DNA from: Hazenella coriacea
GTDB taxonomy: Bacteria; Bacillota; Bacilli; Thermoactinomycetales; Thermoactinomycetaceae
Reading direction: 5' to 3'
DNA: 64,000 nt
NCBI RefSeq assembly: GCF_004341825.1
Contig: NZ_SMAG01000004.1
Coordinates: forward strand, 62,001 to 126,000
The notes under the pieces are model-generated. The model searched no databases, was not told where the DNA came from, and saw only the letters and a list, made by a program, of their open reading frames with translations. Shown piece after piece: positions 56,000 to 64,000 of this stretch (its first letter is position 1; each line of letters opens with the position of its first letter). Both the position numbers and the translations under genes were made by a program.

Positions 56000-57523
56000 T
56001 TAGCTGATCGCTAACTTACCAACACGAATTTGTTTTTCTTTCACTTCTTCTTCCGTGAGGTTTGACTTCCGTTCAATATCCAGTTCACCTAGTAAGGTTT
56101 CTGTATTGGAATCAATCACTGATACATGAATAATTCCATCACTATCGTATTCGAAAATCACTTCCAGCGGTGCACCTTTGGGGTATTCAGGTAAATCGAT
56201 CATTCCTTCACCCACGATTTTCACATATTCTAGTTCTGAGTCTTCTCCCTCAGTCACTTGAATGTGAAGTTTACTTTGTTGATCCACTGTTGTGGTATAA
56301 TGACCGCTCACCTTACTTGGGATCACAGTATCTTTTTTGAGAACAATGGAGTTGACTTCTTCTCCCTGATCGTTGAGTGCCACGACCCCCATACTGTGGG
56401 AGTTTACATCTTGTACTTCTACGATGGGAAATGCTTGACTCAGATGCATGTCAACCTTTCCTTCTTTCAAGTGAAGGATGGTTCCTTGAATAGCTGCTCC
56501 CATCGATACTACTTCATCCGGGTTCACATCTAAGGATGGTTTAATCCCTGTAACCCGTTCAATCATTTCTGGAACCATTCGCATGCGTGTGGAACCTCCA
56601 ACCATTAAAACACGGTCAATCTCATTCCACTCCAGATTGGCATCCTCAAGGACAAACTCCATGATTTTCTGAGTCTGGTGAAGCAAGCTAGCGGTCAACT
56701 CTTCAAACTTCTCCCTAGTTAAGGTGACCGAGACGTTTAATCCATTGGCAGACAAGAAAACATTGGTACGTTCCCGGGAAGATAAGGTTTTCTTTGCAAT
56801 TTCAGACTTATCTCGTAAATCTTGTTCTAACATAGGATCATCGAGGAGGTCAATGCCACCTTGTTTCTTAAACTCTTCATTAAGATAACTCATAATTGTG
56901 TTATCCCAATCAAAACCACCTAGGTTTTTAGCACCACCTGTGGAGAGTACACGTAATCCCATTGGACTCAATTGCATGATGGTCACATCAAACGTTCCAC
57001 CACCCAAGTCATAAACCAAAATCGTTTGCTCTTGATCCAATTTATCCAAACCATACGCCAGTGCAGCCGCTGTAGGCTCATTGATAATACGTAAAACATT
57101 TAAACCAGCAATTCTCCCTGCATCCTGAGTTGCTTTTCGTTGAGCGTCATCAAAATAAGCAGGCACTGTAACAACTGCATCATCAATTTTTTCGCCCAAA
57201 AGGGTTTCCGCATCTTCTTTTAAACGTCTTAAGATCATGGCAGAAATTTCTTCTGGTGTATATGCTTCAGCATTCTCTGTACGAAATTTCCACGCTTTAT
57301 CTCCAAGTTGCCTTTTCACAAACTGAATCACATTAAAAGGACTTGCGACCGCCGAACGTTTTGCTATGCTACCAACGATGGGATCTTCTCCATCAAATAG
57401 AACGACAGAGGGGGTAATTCTCTCTCCTTCACGGTTAGTCAAAATTTCCGGTTTCCCGTATTTATTGACAATAGCGATCGCTGAGTAAGTGGTCCCCAGG
57501 TCGATCCCTACGACTCTGCCCAT
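56000..57523 (-). CDS. Hsp70 family protein without lid domain, copy 2
   Basis: A protein of about 507 residues. The nucleotide-binding domain is complete: VVGIDLGTTYSAIA, ILVYDLGGGTFDVT, and VLMVGGSTRMRMVP with ATP-contacting motifs intact. A substrate-binding beta domain follows to about residue 480, and the protein ends at SNLTEEEVKEKQIRVGKLAIS, so the alpha-helical lid of canonical DnaK (about 610 residues) is missing. The canonical dnaK is not in this window. The ATG at 57523 follows AAGGAG. Confidence 0.85.
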   Translation of the reverse strand: MGRVVGIDLGTTYSAIAIVNKYGKPEILTNREGERITPSVVLFDGEDPIVGSIAKRSAVASPFNVIQFVKRQLGDKAWKFRTENAEAYTPEEISAMILRRLKEDAETLLGEKIDDAVVTVPAYFDDAQRKATQDAGRIAGLNVLRIINEPTAAALAYGLDKLDQEQTILVYDLGGGTFDVTIMQLSPMGLRVLSTGGAKNLGGFDWDNTIMSYLNEEFKKQGGIDLLDDPMLEQDLRDKSEIAKKTLSSRERTNVFLSANGLNVSVTLTREKFEELTASLLHQTQKIMEFVLEDANLEWNEIDRVLMVGGSTRMRMVPEMIERVTGIKPSLDVNPDEVVSMGAAIQGTILHLKEGKVDMHLSQAFPIVEVQDVNSHSMGVVALNDQGEEVNSIVLKKDTVIPSKVSGHYTTTVDQQSKLHIQVTEGEDSELEYVKIVGEGMIDLPEYPKGAPLEVIFEYDSDGIIHVSVIDSNTETLLGELDIERKSNLTEEEVKEKQIRVGKLAIS

Positions 57524-57558
57524 CACAATTCACTCCTTTATTCCTCTCAACCACTTTT

Positions 57559-59109
57559 TTATAGACGTAATAAGTCTAATAGTTGTTTTCTCTCTTCGAT
57601 AATTTCTTTTGATAAACTTCCAGACTTTTGCATAACCACTTCACGAATCACTTTTCCACTTTTTTGTTCTGTTGCGACCACTTCAATCACACCGTTAAGG
57701 TCATATTTCAAAGTGACTTCGATCACTAATTCTCCAGCCTTGTGAGGCGGTAAGTCTGTAATTTGCACTCGACCAATTAAATCTATCTCTGGAGAGTTAG
57801 GATCTTCATGTTCTCCCTGTAGAACTTCGATCTCGACCTTTTGTTGATTATCTTCACTGGTAGCATAATAACGAGTACGTTCCACTGGGAGTGTTGTATA
57901 ACGAGGAATGATAATGCTATTCACAAAACTTGATTGATCAGCAGTAAGAGCTTTGACACCTAAACTATGAGAAGCAATATCTTTAATAACGAGTCGTTTT
58001 AAGGTATCAGTTAACTCATTACTCACCCGGTTCTCACATTCATCTTCTGTCAAGATGAATGATTGAATGGCTGCTCCCATCGCTACACATTCGTCAGGAT
58101 TAAGAGTACGGGCTGCCTCTTTACCTGTTACCCGTTTAATCATGTCCTGAACTACAGGGATTCGGCTTGAGCCTCCAGCAAGGAGAATGGTATCTACATC
58201 TTTCCATTCTAGTTGAGTTGCCTCTAATACTTTATTCATGTAGTCTTCAGTTTTTGTGACCACATCATGAATTAATTCACCAAAAGATTGTCGATCCAAG
58301 TCTACACGTAAAGCCTGGTCTTTGTGGACTAATGTGAGAGCCAGTTGATTGCGAAAAGAGAGATCTCTCTTCGCAATTTCTGCTTTATCCCACAAATCTT
58401 GCCTTGAACGACGATCTTTCCGTAAATCGATTCCATATGTATCGATAAATTCTTGAGCCAAATAATTAACAATACCTTCATCAACATCTTTTCCACCCAG
58501 ATGAGAGTCCCCAATGGTAGCCAAAATCTCAAATCGATTACCATTGATTTTCATCAAGGTAACATCAAAGGTTCCCCCTCCAAAATCATATACCATCACA
58601 TATTGTTTGGAGTGTTCACTTCGACCCATTCCATACGCAAGAGCTGCTGCTGTTGGTTCATTGATGATCCTCAATACCTCAAGACCGGCGATTTGACCGG
58701 CCTGTTTGGTGCATTCACGTTGCGCATCTTTGAAGTAAGCAGGAACACTGATCACCACTTTTTTGATTTCTTTCCCCAGATACTCTTCTGCATCATTTTT
58801 TAATTTCTTTAGCAACATCGCAGATAAATCCTCAGGGAAATAATCACGACCGTCTATATTAAAACGGTAAGAGGGATTCCCCATTTCCCGTTTTAAAAAT
58901 TGTACGACTCGTGTAGGATCAGTCATGGCTAAATTACGAGCCTCTCTGCCCACTACAGGTGTTCCATCGTGCTCAAAGAAGATCATGGAAGGCGTGGTTC
59001 GTTCGCCTTCTCGATTGGGGATGATTTCAGATTTCCCATATGAATTGATATAGGCAATAGCCGAAAAGGTTGTCCCCAAATCGATTCCTACAACTAAGTC
59101 ATGACTCAA
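57559..59109 (-). CDS. Hsp70 family protein without lid domain, copy 1
   Basis: A protein of about 516 residues starting at the TTG at 59109 (MSHDLVVGIDLGTTFSAIA), nine bases after AAAGGAG. NBD motifs are intact (YVMVYDFGGGTFDVT, ILLAGGSSRIPVVQ). It too stops soon after the beta-sandwich (SLSKEIIEERKQLLDLL), so it lacks the lid. It differs clearly from copy 2, which points to an old duplication with separate roles. Confidence 0.85.
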   Translation of the reverse strand: MSHDLVVGIDLGTTFSAIAYINSYGKSEIIPNREGERTTPSMIFFEHDGTPVVGREARNLAMTDPTRVVQFLKREMGNPSYRFNIDGRDYFPEDLSAMLLKKLKNDAEEYLGKEIKKVVISVPAYFKDAQRECTKQAGQIAGLEVLRIINEPTAAALAYGMGRSEHSKQYVMVYDFGGGTFDVTLMKINGNRFEILATIGDSHLGGKDVDEGIVNYLAQEFIDTYGIDLRKDRRSRQDLWDKAEIAKRDLSFRNQLALTLVHKDQALRVDLDRQSFGELIHDVVTKTEDYMNKVLEATQLEWKDVDTILLAGGSSRIPVVQDMIKRVTGKEAARTLNPDECVAMGAAIQSFILTEDECENRVSNELTDTLKRLVIKDIASHSLGVKALTADQSSFVNSIIIPRYTTLPVERTRYYATSEDNQQKVEIEVLQGEHEDPNSPEIDLIGRVQITDLPPHKAGELVIEVTLKYDLNGVIEVVATEQKSGKVIREVVMQKSGSLSKEIIEERKQLLDLLRL

Positions 59110-59142
59110 TGGAACGCACTCCTTTCGACTTCCACACAACTT

Positions 59143-59772
59143 TTACGGCTGGTACTTTTTAATGATAACTTCTGTTGGGCGTAAGATTAGTTCTTTTAAT
59201 CTAAACCCGTGACGAACAATATCTACGATTCGATTATCTTCTGCTAGATTATTGGTTGGTTCAACTTTTATAGCTTTCTGGGTCTTAGGATCAAAGAATT
59301 CAGAAGTGGTATAAAGAGGCTCGACTCCACGACGATATAAAATCTCGATCAATTCGCCACTTAATGTCTTCAAAATCTCAGTAAGCTCTGGTGATACGGA
59401 TCCATGGCGATAGATACTCTCCATTCGATCAAAATGCAAGATGAGATCAATGTACAATGGACGAAGTTGATTCAGTTCCTGATCTTGTTTTAACTCTTCC
59501 ATCTCTTGATACAAGCGGTCAAAAGCTGCTTCTTTGGTTTTATCGTAACTCAACCGACTCGACACCACTTGAACCAGAGAAGAAAAGTTAGATTGTAGGT
59601 TATTCAACATAGATACAACCTGTGTGTTTTCTTGCTGTACCACTTGGGGTAGACTGTCTTGTCGAACCTCTCTTAGCGCACCACGGTCTTTCCCTAACTG
59701 AAGACGAGTATCAGTAAAAGAGAATGGCTGACTCTGCTCCGTAGTTCTTTGGTTCTCCTTCCTGGGTTTCAT
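59143..59772 (-). CDS. GrpE-like nucleotide exchange factor
   Basis: A 209-residue protein. The C-terminal beta-wing matches GrpE in pattern (FFDPKTQKAIKVEPTN, EDNRIVDIVRHGFRLKEL, LRPTEVIIKKYQP). A coiled-coil helix precedes it at about 70-150. The N-terminal 40 residues look disordered. It opens the module grpE-hsp70-hsp70-J/TPR and should exchange nucleotide on the two Hsp70 proteins. It is too diverged to be the housekeeping GrpE. Confidence 0.75.
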   Translation of the reverse strand: MKPRKENQRTTEQSQPFSFTDTRLQLGKDRGALREVRQDSLPQVVQQENTQVVSMLNNLQSNFSSLVQVVSSRLSYDKTKEAAFDRLYQEMEELKQDQELNQLRPLYIDLILHFDRMESIYRHGSVSPELTEILKTLSGELIEILYRRGVEPLYTTSEFFDPKTQKAIKVEPTNNLAEDNRIVDIVRHGFRLKELILRPTEVIIKKYQP

Positions 59773-60442
59773 AGCTTTACCTCCTGATCTGTTTAAAAAA
59801 TGAAACCTAGCAAAGTAAAACTATTAGTACTTATGAACATTGATTCATAAGATGCCATGGAATATATATCTGTCAATACCTCTTATATAATTTTACTAGT
59901 AAATGAAAGAGTGTCGCAAGTATATAGGGAAGAAGAAATCACATTTATCTTGTTATCTTCATAATATCTTTCCCAAAAGTAATGTTACAGATATAAATCC
60001 TCTCAACTAGCTAGTTCAAACACGAAGGAAAAATAGAGTTGAAAACTTGGCGAAGTGTAATGCGCAAAGGTTGTCCCGTTTTCTGTCTACCTTTGTTCAT
60101 TGAATGATACGAATCTTTCTGATGGGGAAAATCGGAACAATTAGGGTGATTTTTCAAACCTAAAATTGGAAGAATGCTGCTCAACTTCCAACATTACCTC
60201 AGGGCAATTATAGTCTGTTTTATGTTGGAAAACAAGCAATATTTACTAATCGTAAAGATGTAGATTCACCTAATTTCATTAATAAAACCGCTACAACTGC
60301 GATCTTATGGAGTATGCTCATCACCTGCAATCCAATATTAGAGTATAGAAAAAGAGATCCCATTCTTTGTACATCATGAGACCTCATTTCCGTGCGAGCA
60401 TGACTCCATTTGATTGAGTTCCCCAACTAAAGATCAGCTTAA
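59773..60442. other. Promoter region of the chaperone module and unassigned DNA
   Basis: On the minus strand TTGCGA-N18-TAAAAT lies near 59889-59920, a plausible sigma-A promoter; a TTGACA near 59871 has no matching -10. No CIRCE element or CtsR operator is present, so HrcA or CtsR control is not supported. A hairpin TTGGAAG/CTTCCAA lies near 60164-60190. The ORF at 60220-60426 resembles nothing I know. Confidence 0.45.
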
Positions 60443-60577
60443 CTATTCATGCTCGTTTTCAACTTGATAATCTTCCAATCTTACTTCTTCATAACAGGAA
60501 GGGCAATAAAGCTTTCCGTTATGAAACCAAGGGCGATTCGTCTCTTCGTCACAACGACTACACGTCAATGAATTCAT
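60443..60577 (-). CDS. Small zinc-ribbon protein
   Basis: A 44-residue protein with two CxxC pairs (CSRC near 6-9 and CPSC near 25-28) separated by a short NRPWFHNGKLY linker, and an acidic C-terminus. An AGGAGGAG site lies before the ATG at 60577. The spacing is that of a small treble-clef or zinc-ribbon domain. The role is unknown. It lies between lysS and the chaperone module, on the same strand. Confidence 0.75.
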   Translation of the reverse strand: MNSLTCSRCDEETNRPWFHNGKLYCPSCYEEVRLEDYQVENEHE

Positions 60578-60885
60578 CGGTTCTCCTCCTAATCAACCGA
60601 TTTAGTTAACCAAGTTTTTGATTAAAAACGGACTCATAATAGATGAAAAATAACATTTTATACCTTTTAAAAAATTATACAAGATTTGCTATTTCCCTCC
60701 TACATTTTTCAAGTTCGGGTCGATGACCCTTTTCCCTACTGCTCATTGTTGAAAACGCTTTACATCGAATTACTTGATATTAATGGGTGAAGGGGCACAG
60801 TAACAGCTTTCGATCTCAATATTTTTAAAGCTAAATTTTGCCGAAATCATACACAAAAGTCGTTCCCAAATCTATAACATAAGAT
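60578..60885. other. Intergenic region between lysS terminator and small zinc protein
   Basis: This AT-rich DNA should hold the promoter of the small zinc-ribbon gene. TATAAA-like sequences lie near 60655-60665 on the minus strand, but without a convincing -35. I see no ORF worth calling. Confidence 0.4.
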
Positions 60886-60923
60886 AAAAAATGCAGTGAT
60901 GCCCAAAAGCAACACCGCATTTT
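60886..60923. terminator. Terminator after lysS
   Basis: AAAATGC-GGTGTTGC and GGCATCAC-GCATTTTT pair around TTTT with T-runs on both strands. It is the end of the dusB-lysS unit on the minus strand. Confidence 0.85.
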
Positions 60924-60930
60924 CAACAAG

Positions 60931-60973
60931 TTATGCACAAGAAAAGCATCCTTTGTGTATAACTTGTGGATAA
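60931..60973. other. Cluster of three DnaA-box-like nonamers
   Basis: TTATGCACA (60931-60939, plus), TTATACACA (60954-60962, minus) and the perfect consensus TTATCCACA (60965-60973, minus) lie within 43 bases between the lysS stop and its terminator. No replication gene is close, so this is a candidate DnaA-binding cluster outside oriC. Confidence 0.6.
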
Positions 60974-61028
60974 CTCGTTCATTTTTTTAACAAATTTGTA
61001 ACATCAACATAGATACAAATGAGTTTAG

Positions 61029-62516
<1,488 letters not shown>

Positions 62517-62555
62517 TTATTTTCACTCCTTCATTTACAATAGGTCAGCCAATGA

Positions 62556-63557
62556 TCACACGGCTCGAGCTTGATCAGTAGAAGAATCATCATACTGTTC
62601 CGCAAAGCCTAGTAATAACTGAGCCATACCATCACGGGTTTCCTCAGCATTAATCTGATCTTTTATCCGAGAAGCTCCTTTTAAACCTTTTAAATACCAT
62701 GCAGCATGTTTACGCATTTCCCGTACAGCCACTCGTTCTCCACGAAGAGCAATCAGACGGTCCATGTGTAAAAGAGCAATCTTCATTTTCTCTTGAGCGC
62801 TCGGCTCTGGTAAGAGTTCGCCTGTAGTCAAATATTGAACAGTTCGATACAACATCCACGGATTGCCCAAAGCGGCCCGACCAATCATGACACCATCGCA
62901 CCCTGTAGTCTCTAACATCCGTTTGGCATCTTCAGGAGTAAATACATCCCCATTGCCAATCACAGGAATATCAACAGCCTCTTTCACTTGCCGGATGATC
63001 TCCCAGTCTGCTTTCCCTTTATACATCTGAACTCGTGTCCGACCATGGACGGAAACAGCTTTACCACCCGAACGCTCAACCGCTTTCGCATTATCAACAG
63101 CATAGATATGCTCTTCATCCCAACCGATCCGCATCTTTACAGTGACTGGCTTTGAAACCACTTGAACGACAGCTGAAACCATTTCCTCAATCTTATTAGG
63201 GTCCAGCAACCATTTTGCACCTGCATCACAACGGGTCACCTTGGGTACTGGACACCCCATATTAATATCAATAATATCCGCATTGGTTTGCTGATCGACA
63301 ACTTTAGCAGCCTCGACCAAATTTTCTTTGTCCCCACCAAAAATTTGTAAGCTGAGCGGCTTTTCCCGTTCATCAACAAATAACATTTCCTGTGTCCGCT
63401 TATTTCCATGTAAAATCGCTTTATCACTTACCATCTCTGCACAGACCAAGCCTGTTCCAAACTCTTTCGCAATTAAGCGGAATGCAGGGTTACATACACC
63501 TGCCATAGGGGCCAAAACCACTTGATTTTCCATTTGAATCTCGCCGATTTTAAGCAT
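62556..63557 (-). CDS. dusB: tRNA-dihydrouridine synthase DusB
   Basis: A 333-residue flavoenzyme that reduces uridine in the tRNA D-loop. The FMN barrel shows [43 protein letters not shown] with catalytic Cys, KMRIGWDE and [12 protein letters not shown]. The start follows GGGAGG. It corresponds to B. subtilis yacF. Confidence 0.95.
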   Translation of the reverse strand: MLKIGEIQMENQVVLAPMAGVCNPAFRLIAKEFGTGLVCAEMVSDKAILHGNKRTQEMLFVDEREKPLSLQIFGGDKENLVEAAKVVDQQTNADIIDINMGCPVPKVTRCDAGAKWLLDPNKIEEMVSAVVQVVSKPVTVKMRIGWDEEHIYAVDNAKAVERSGGKAVSVHGRTRVQMYKGKADWEIIRQVKEAVDIPVIGNGDVFTPEDAKRMLETTGCDGVMIGRAALGNPWMLYRTVQYLTTGELLPEPSAQEKMKIALLHMDRLIALRGERVAVREMRKHAAWYLKGLKGASRIKDQINAEETRDGMAQLLLGFAEQYDDSSTDQARAV

Positions 63558-63573
63558 GTTTATATCCTCCCTT

Positions 63574-63770
63574 CTAACTCTATATGAGCATTTTCAGTCA
63601 CATATAGATCCAGATTCTATTAGGTCACTATCTCTATTTCTCTGTCTCACTCTTGTAGCTGATCCACAAAAGTCGTTTGTCGGAGAAATATCTCCTTTGC
63701 TAAGTTCTTTGAATCAAGCCACCTGACTACCAGTTTATTCAGGTTGTATGGCTCAAGTCGAGTTCCTAAT
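63574..63770 (+). repeat. Dispersed intergenic repeat, copy D
   Basis: This full-length copy runs from TATATGAGCATTTT to CAAGTCGAGTTCC. It has the central TTTCTCTG, TTGTAGCTGATCCACAAAAG and GGAGAAATATCTCC. It lies in the folK-dusB gap, 16 bases before the dusB start. In B. subtilis yazB lies in this gap; here no yazB is visible. Confidence 0.8.
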
Positions 63771-63803
63771 TGTTATGAAGTCGATACCATTCGTTTAAGT
63801 GAT

Positions 63804-64000
63804 TTAAGTGGATAAAAACGAGTAATTGGAATGAAACTGCAGCTTGGATGGGAGCAACCTAATTTCTTGCTCTACTTGCAACTGAGCCGCCCGATGTCCT
63901 ACAGTCTGATCCGAGTCTGGAATCATGATTTCAGAGTTAAGTTCTGCAAGCGGAACCATTACAAATGCTCGTTCTATCATCCGTGGATGAGGAATTTGCA
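63804..64000 (-). CDS. folK: FolK, 3' part (hydroxymethyldihydropterin pyrophosphokinase)
   Basis: The C-terminal 64 residues of FolK, with the 5' end beyond the window. The conserved IPHPRMIERAFVMVPLAEL block contains the HPR...R..V..PL signature of the family. The enzyme attaches pyrophosphate to 6-hydroxymethyl-dihydropterin in folate synthesis. It precedes dusB, as in B. subtilis. Confidence 0.88.
   Translation of the reverse strand, partial: QIPHPRMIERAFVMVPLAELNSEIMIPDSDQTVGHRAAQLQVEQEIRLLPSKLQFHSNYSFLST

Noticed and set aside
56000-59109. Reading the Hsp70 pair as the housekeeping dnaK
   Set aside because: Both proteins lack the lid domain, no hrcA, dnaJ or CIRCE is present, and the GrpE is divergent; a canonical dnaK operon elsewhere is more likely.
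60220-60426. A 68-codon minus-strand ORF
   Set aside because: There is no ribosome site, no known domain and no conserved motif; it looks like chance open frame in AT-rich DNA.

Overview
The window is a chromosomal segment of a low-to-moderate GC Firmicute of the order Bacillales. Gene content and order, with CarD, PssA and a Tad pilus near the ribosomal cluster, look to me like the Thermoactinomycetaceae, but that family call is inference. Most genes lie on the minus strand. The conserved part follows the Bacillus subtilis order near the origin, read right to left: folK (partial)-dusB-lysS at the right edge; then ctsR-mcsA-mcsB-clpC-radA-disA-pssA-carD-yacL-ispD-ispF-gltX-[T-box]-cysE-cysS-mrnC-rlmB-rae1-sigH-rpmG-secE-nusG-rplK-rplA-[L10 leader]-rplJ-rplL-ybxB, ending just before rpoB.

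About 37 kb of accessory DNA (roughly 24.1-60.9 kb) separates lysS from ctsR. In B. subtilis this junction holds rRNA operons; here the only RNA gene is one tRNA-Ala. From left to right the accessory region contains: an MgtC/SapB protein and a HAD phosphatase; a plus-strand DesK/NarL-type two-component system with a YtkA-like lipoprotein and a possible attenuator in front of it; an M50 membrane peptidase; a yknWXYZ-type ABC exporter; a DUF169 protein; a pseudokinase; two tandem UMF1 transporters; a Tad (Flp) pilus locus; and a chaperone module.

The Tad locus is transcribed as tadZ-tadV-cpaB-tadA-tadB-tadC-(12-codon ORF)-flp-four VWA lipoproteins-Tad-like protein-TadE-TadE/M23 fusion. The last gene joins a TadE-type pseudopilin N-terminus to an intact M23 peptidoglycan endopeptidase, which I do not recognise as a described architecture. 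The four VWA lipoproteins may stand in for the VWA domain of proteobacterial TadG, and they form a mosaic tandem array with strong nucleotide identity. Directly upstream and in the same direction lies grpE-like, two Hsp70 genes that lack the C-terminal lid, and a membrane-bound TPR protein whose J-like N-terminus has lost HPD. I infer an accessory, possibly pilus-related, chaperone system.

Regulatory elements visible in the sequence: a Cys-specific T-box before cysE-cysS, an L10 leader before rplJ, a CtsR operator with a sigma-A promoter before ctsR, sigma-A promoters for rpmG-secE-nusG, sigH, carD and a small plus-strand gene, many intrinsic terminators, a DnaA-box cluster after lysS, and an intergenic repeat of about 140-195 bp present four times in the same orientation.
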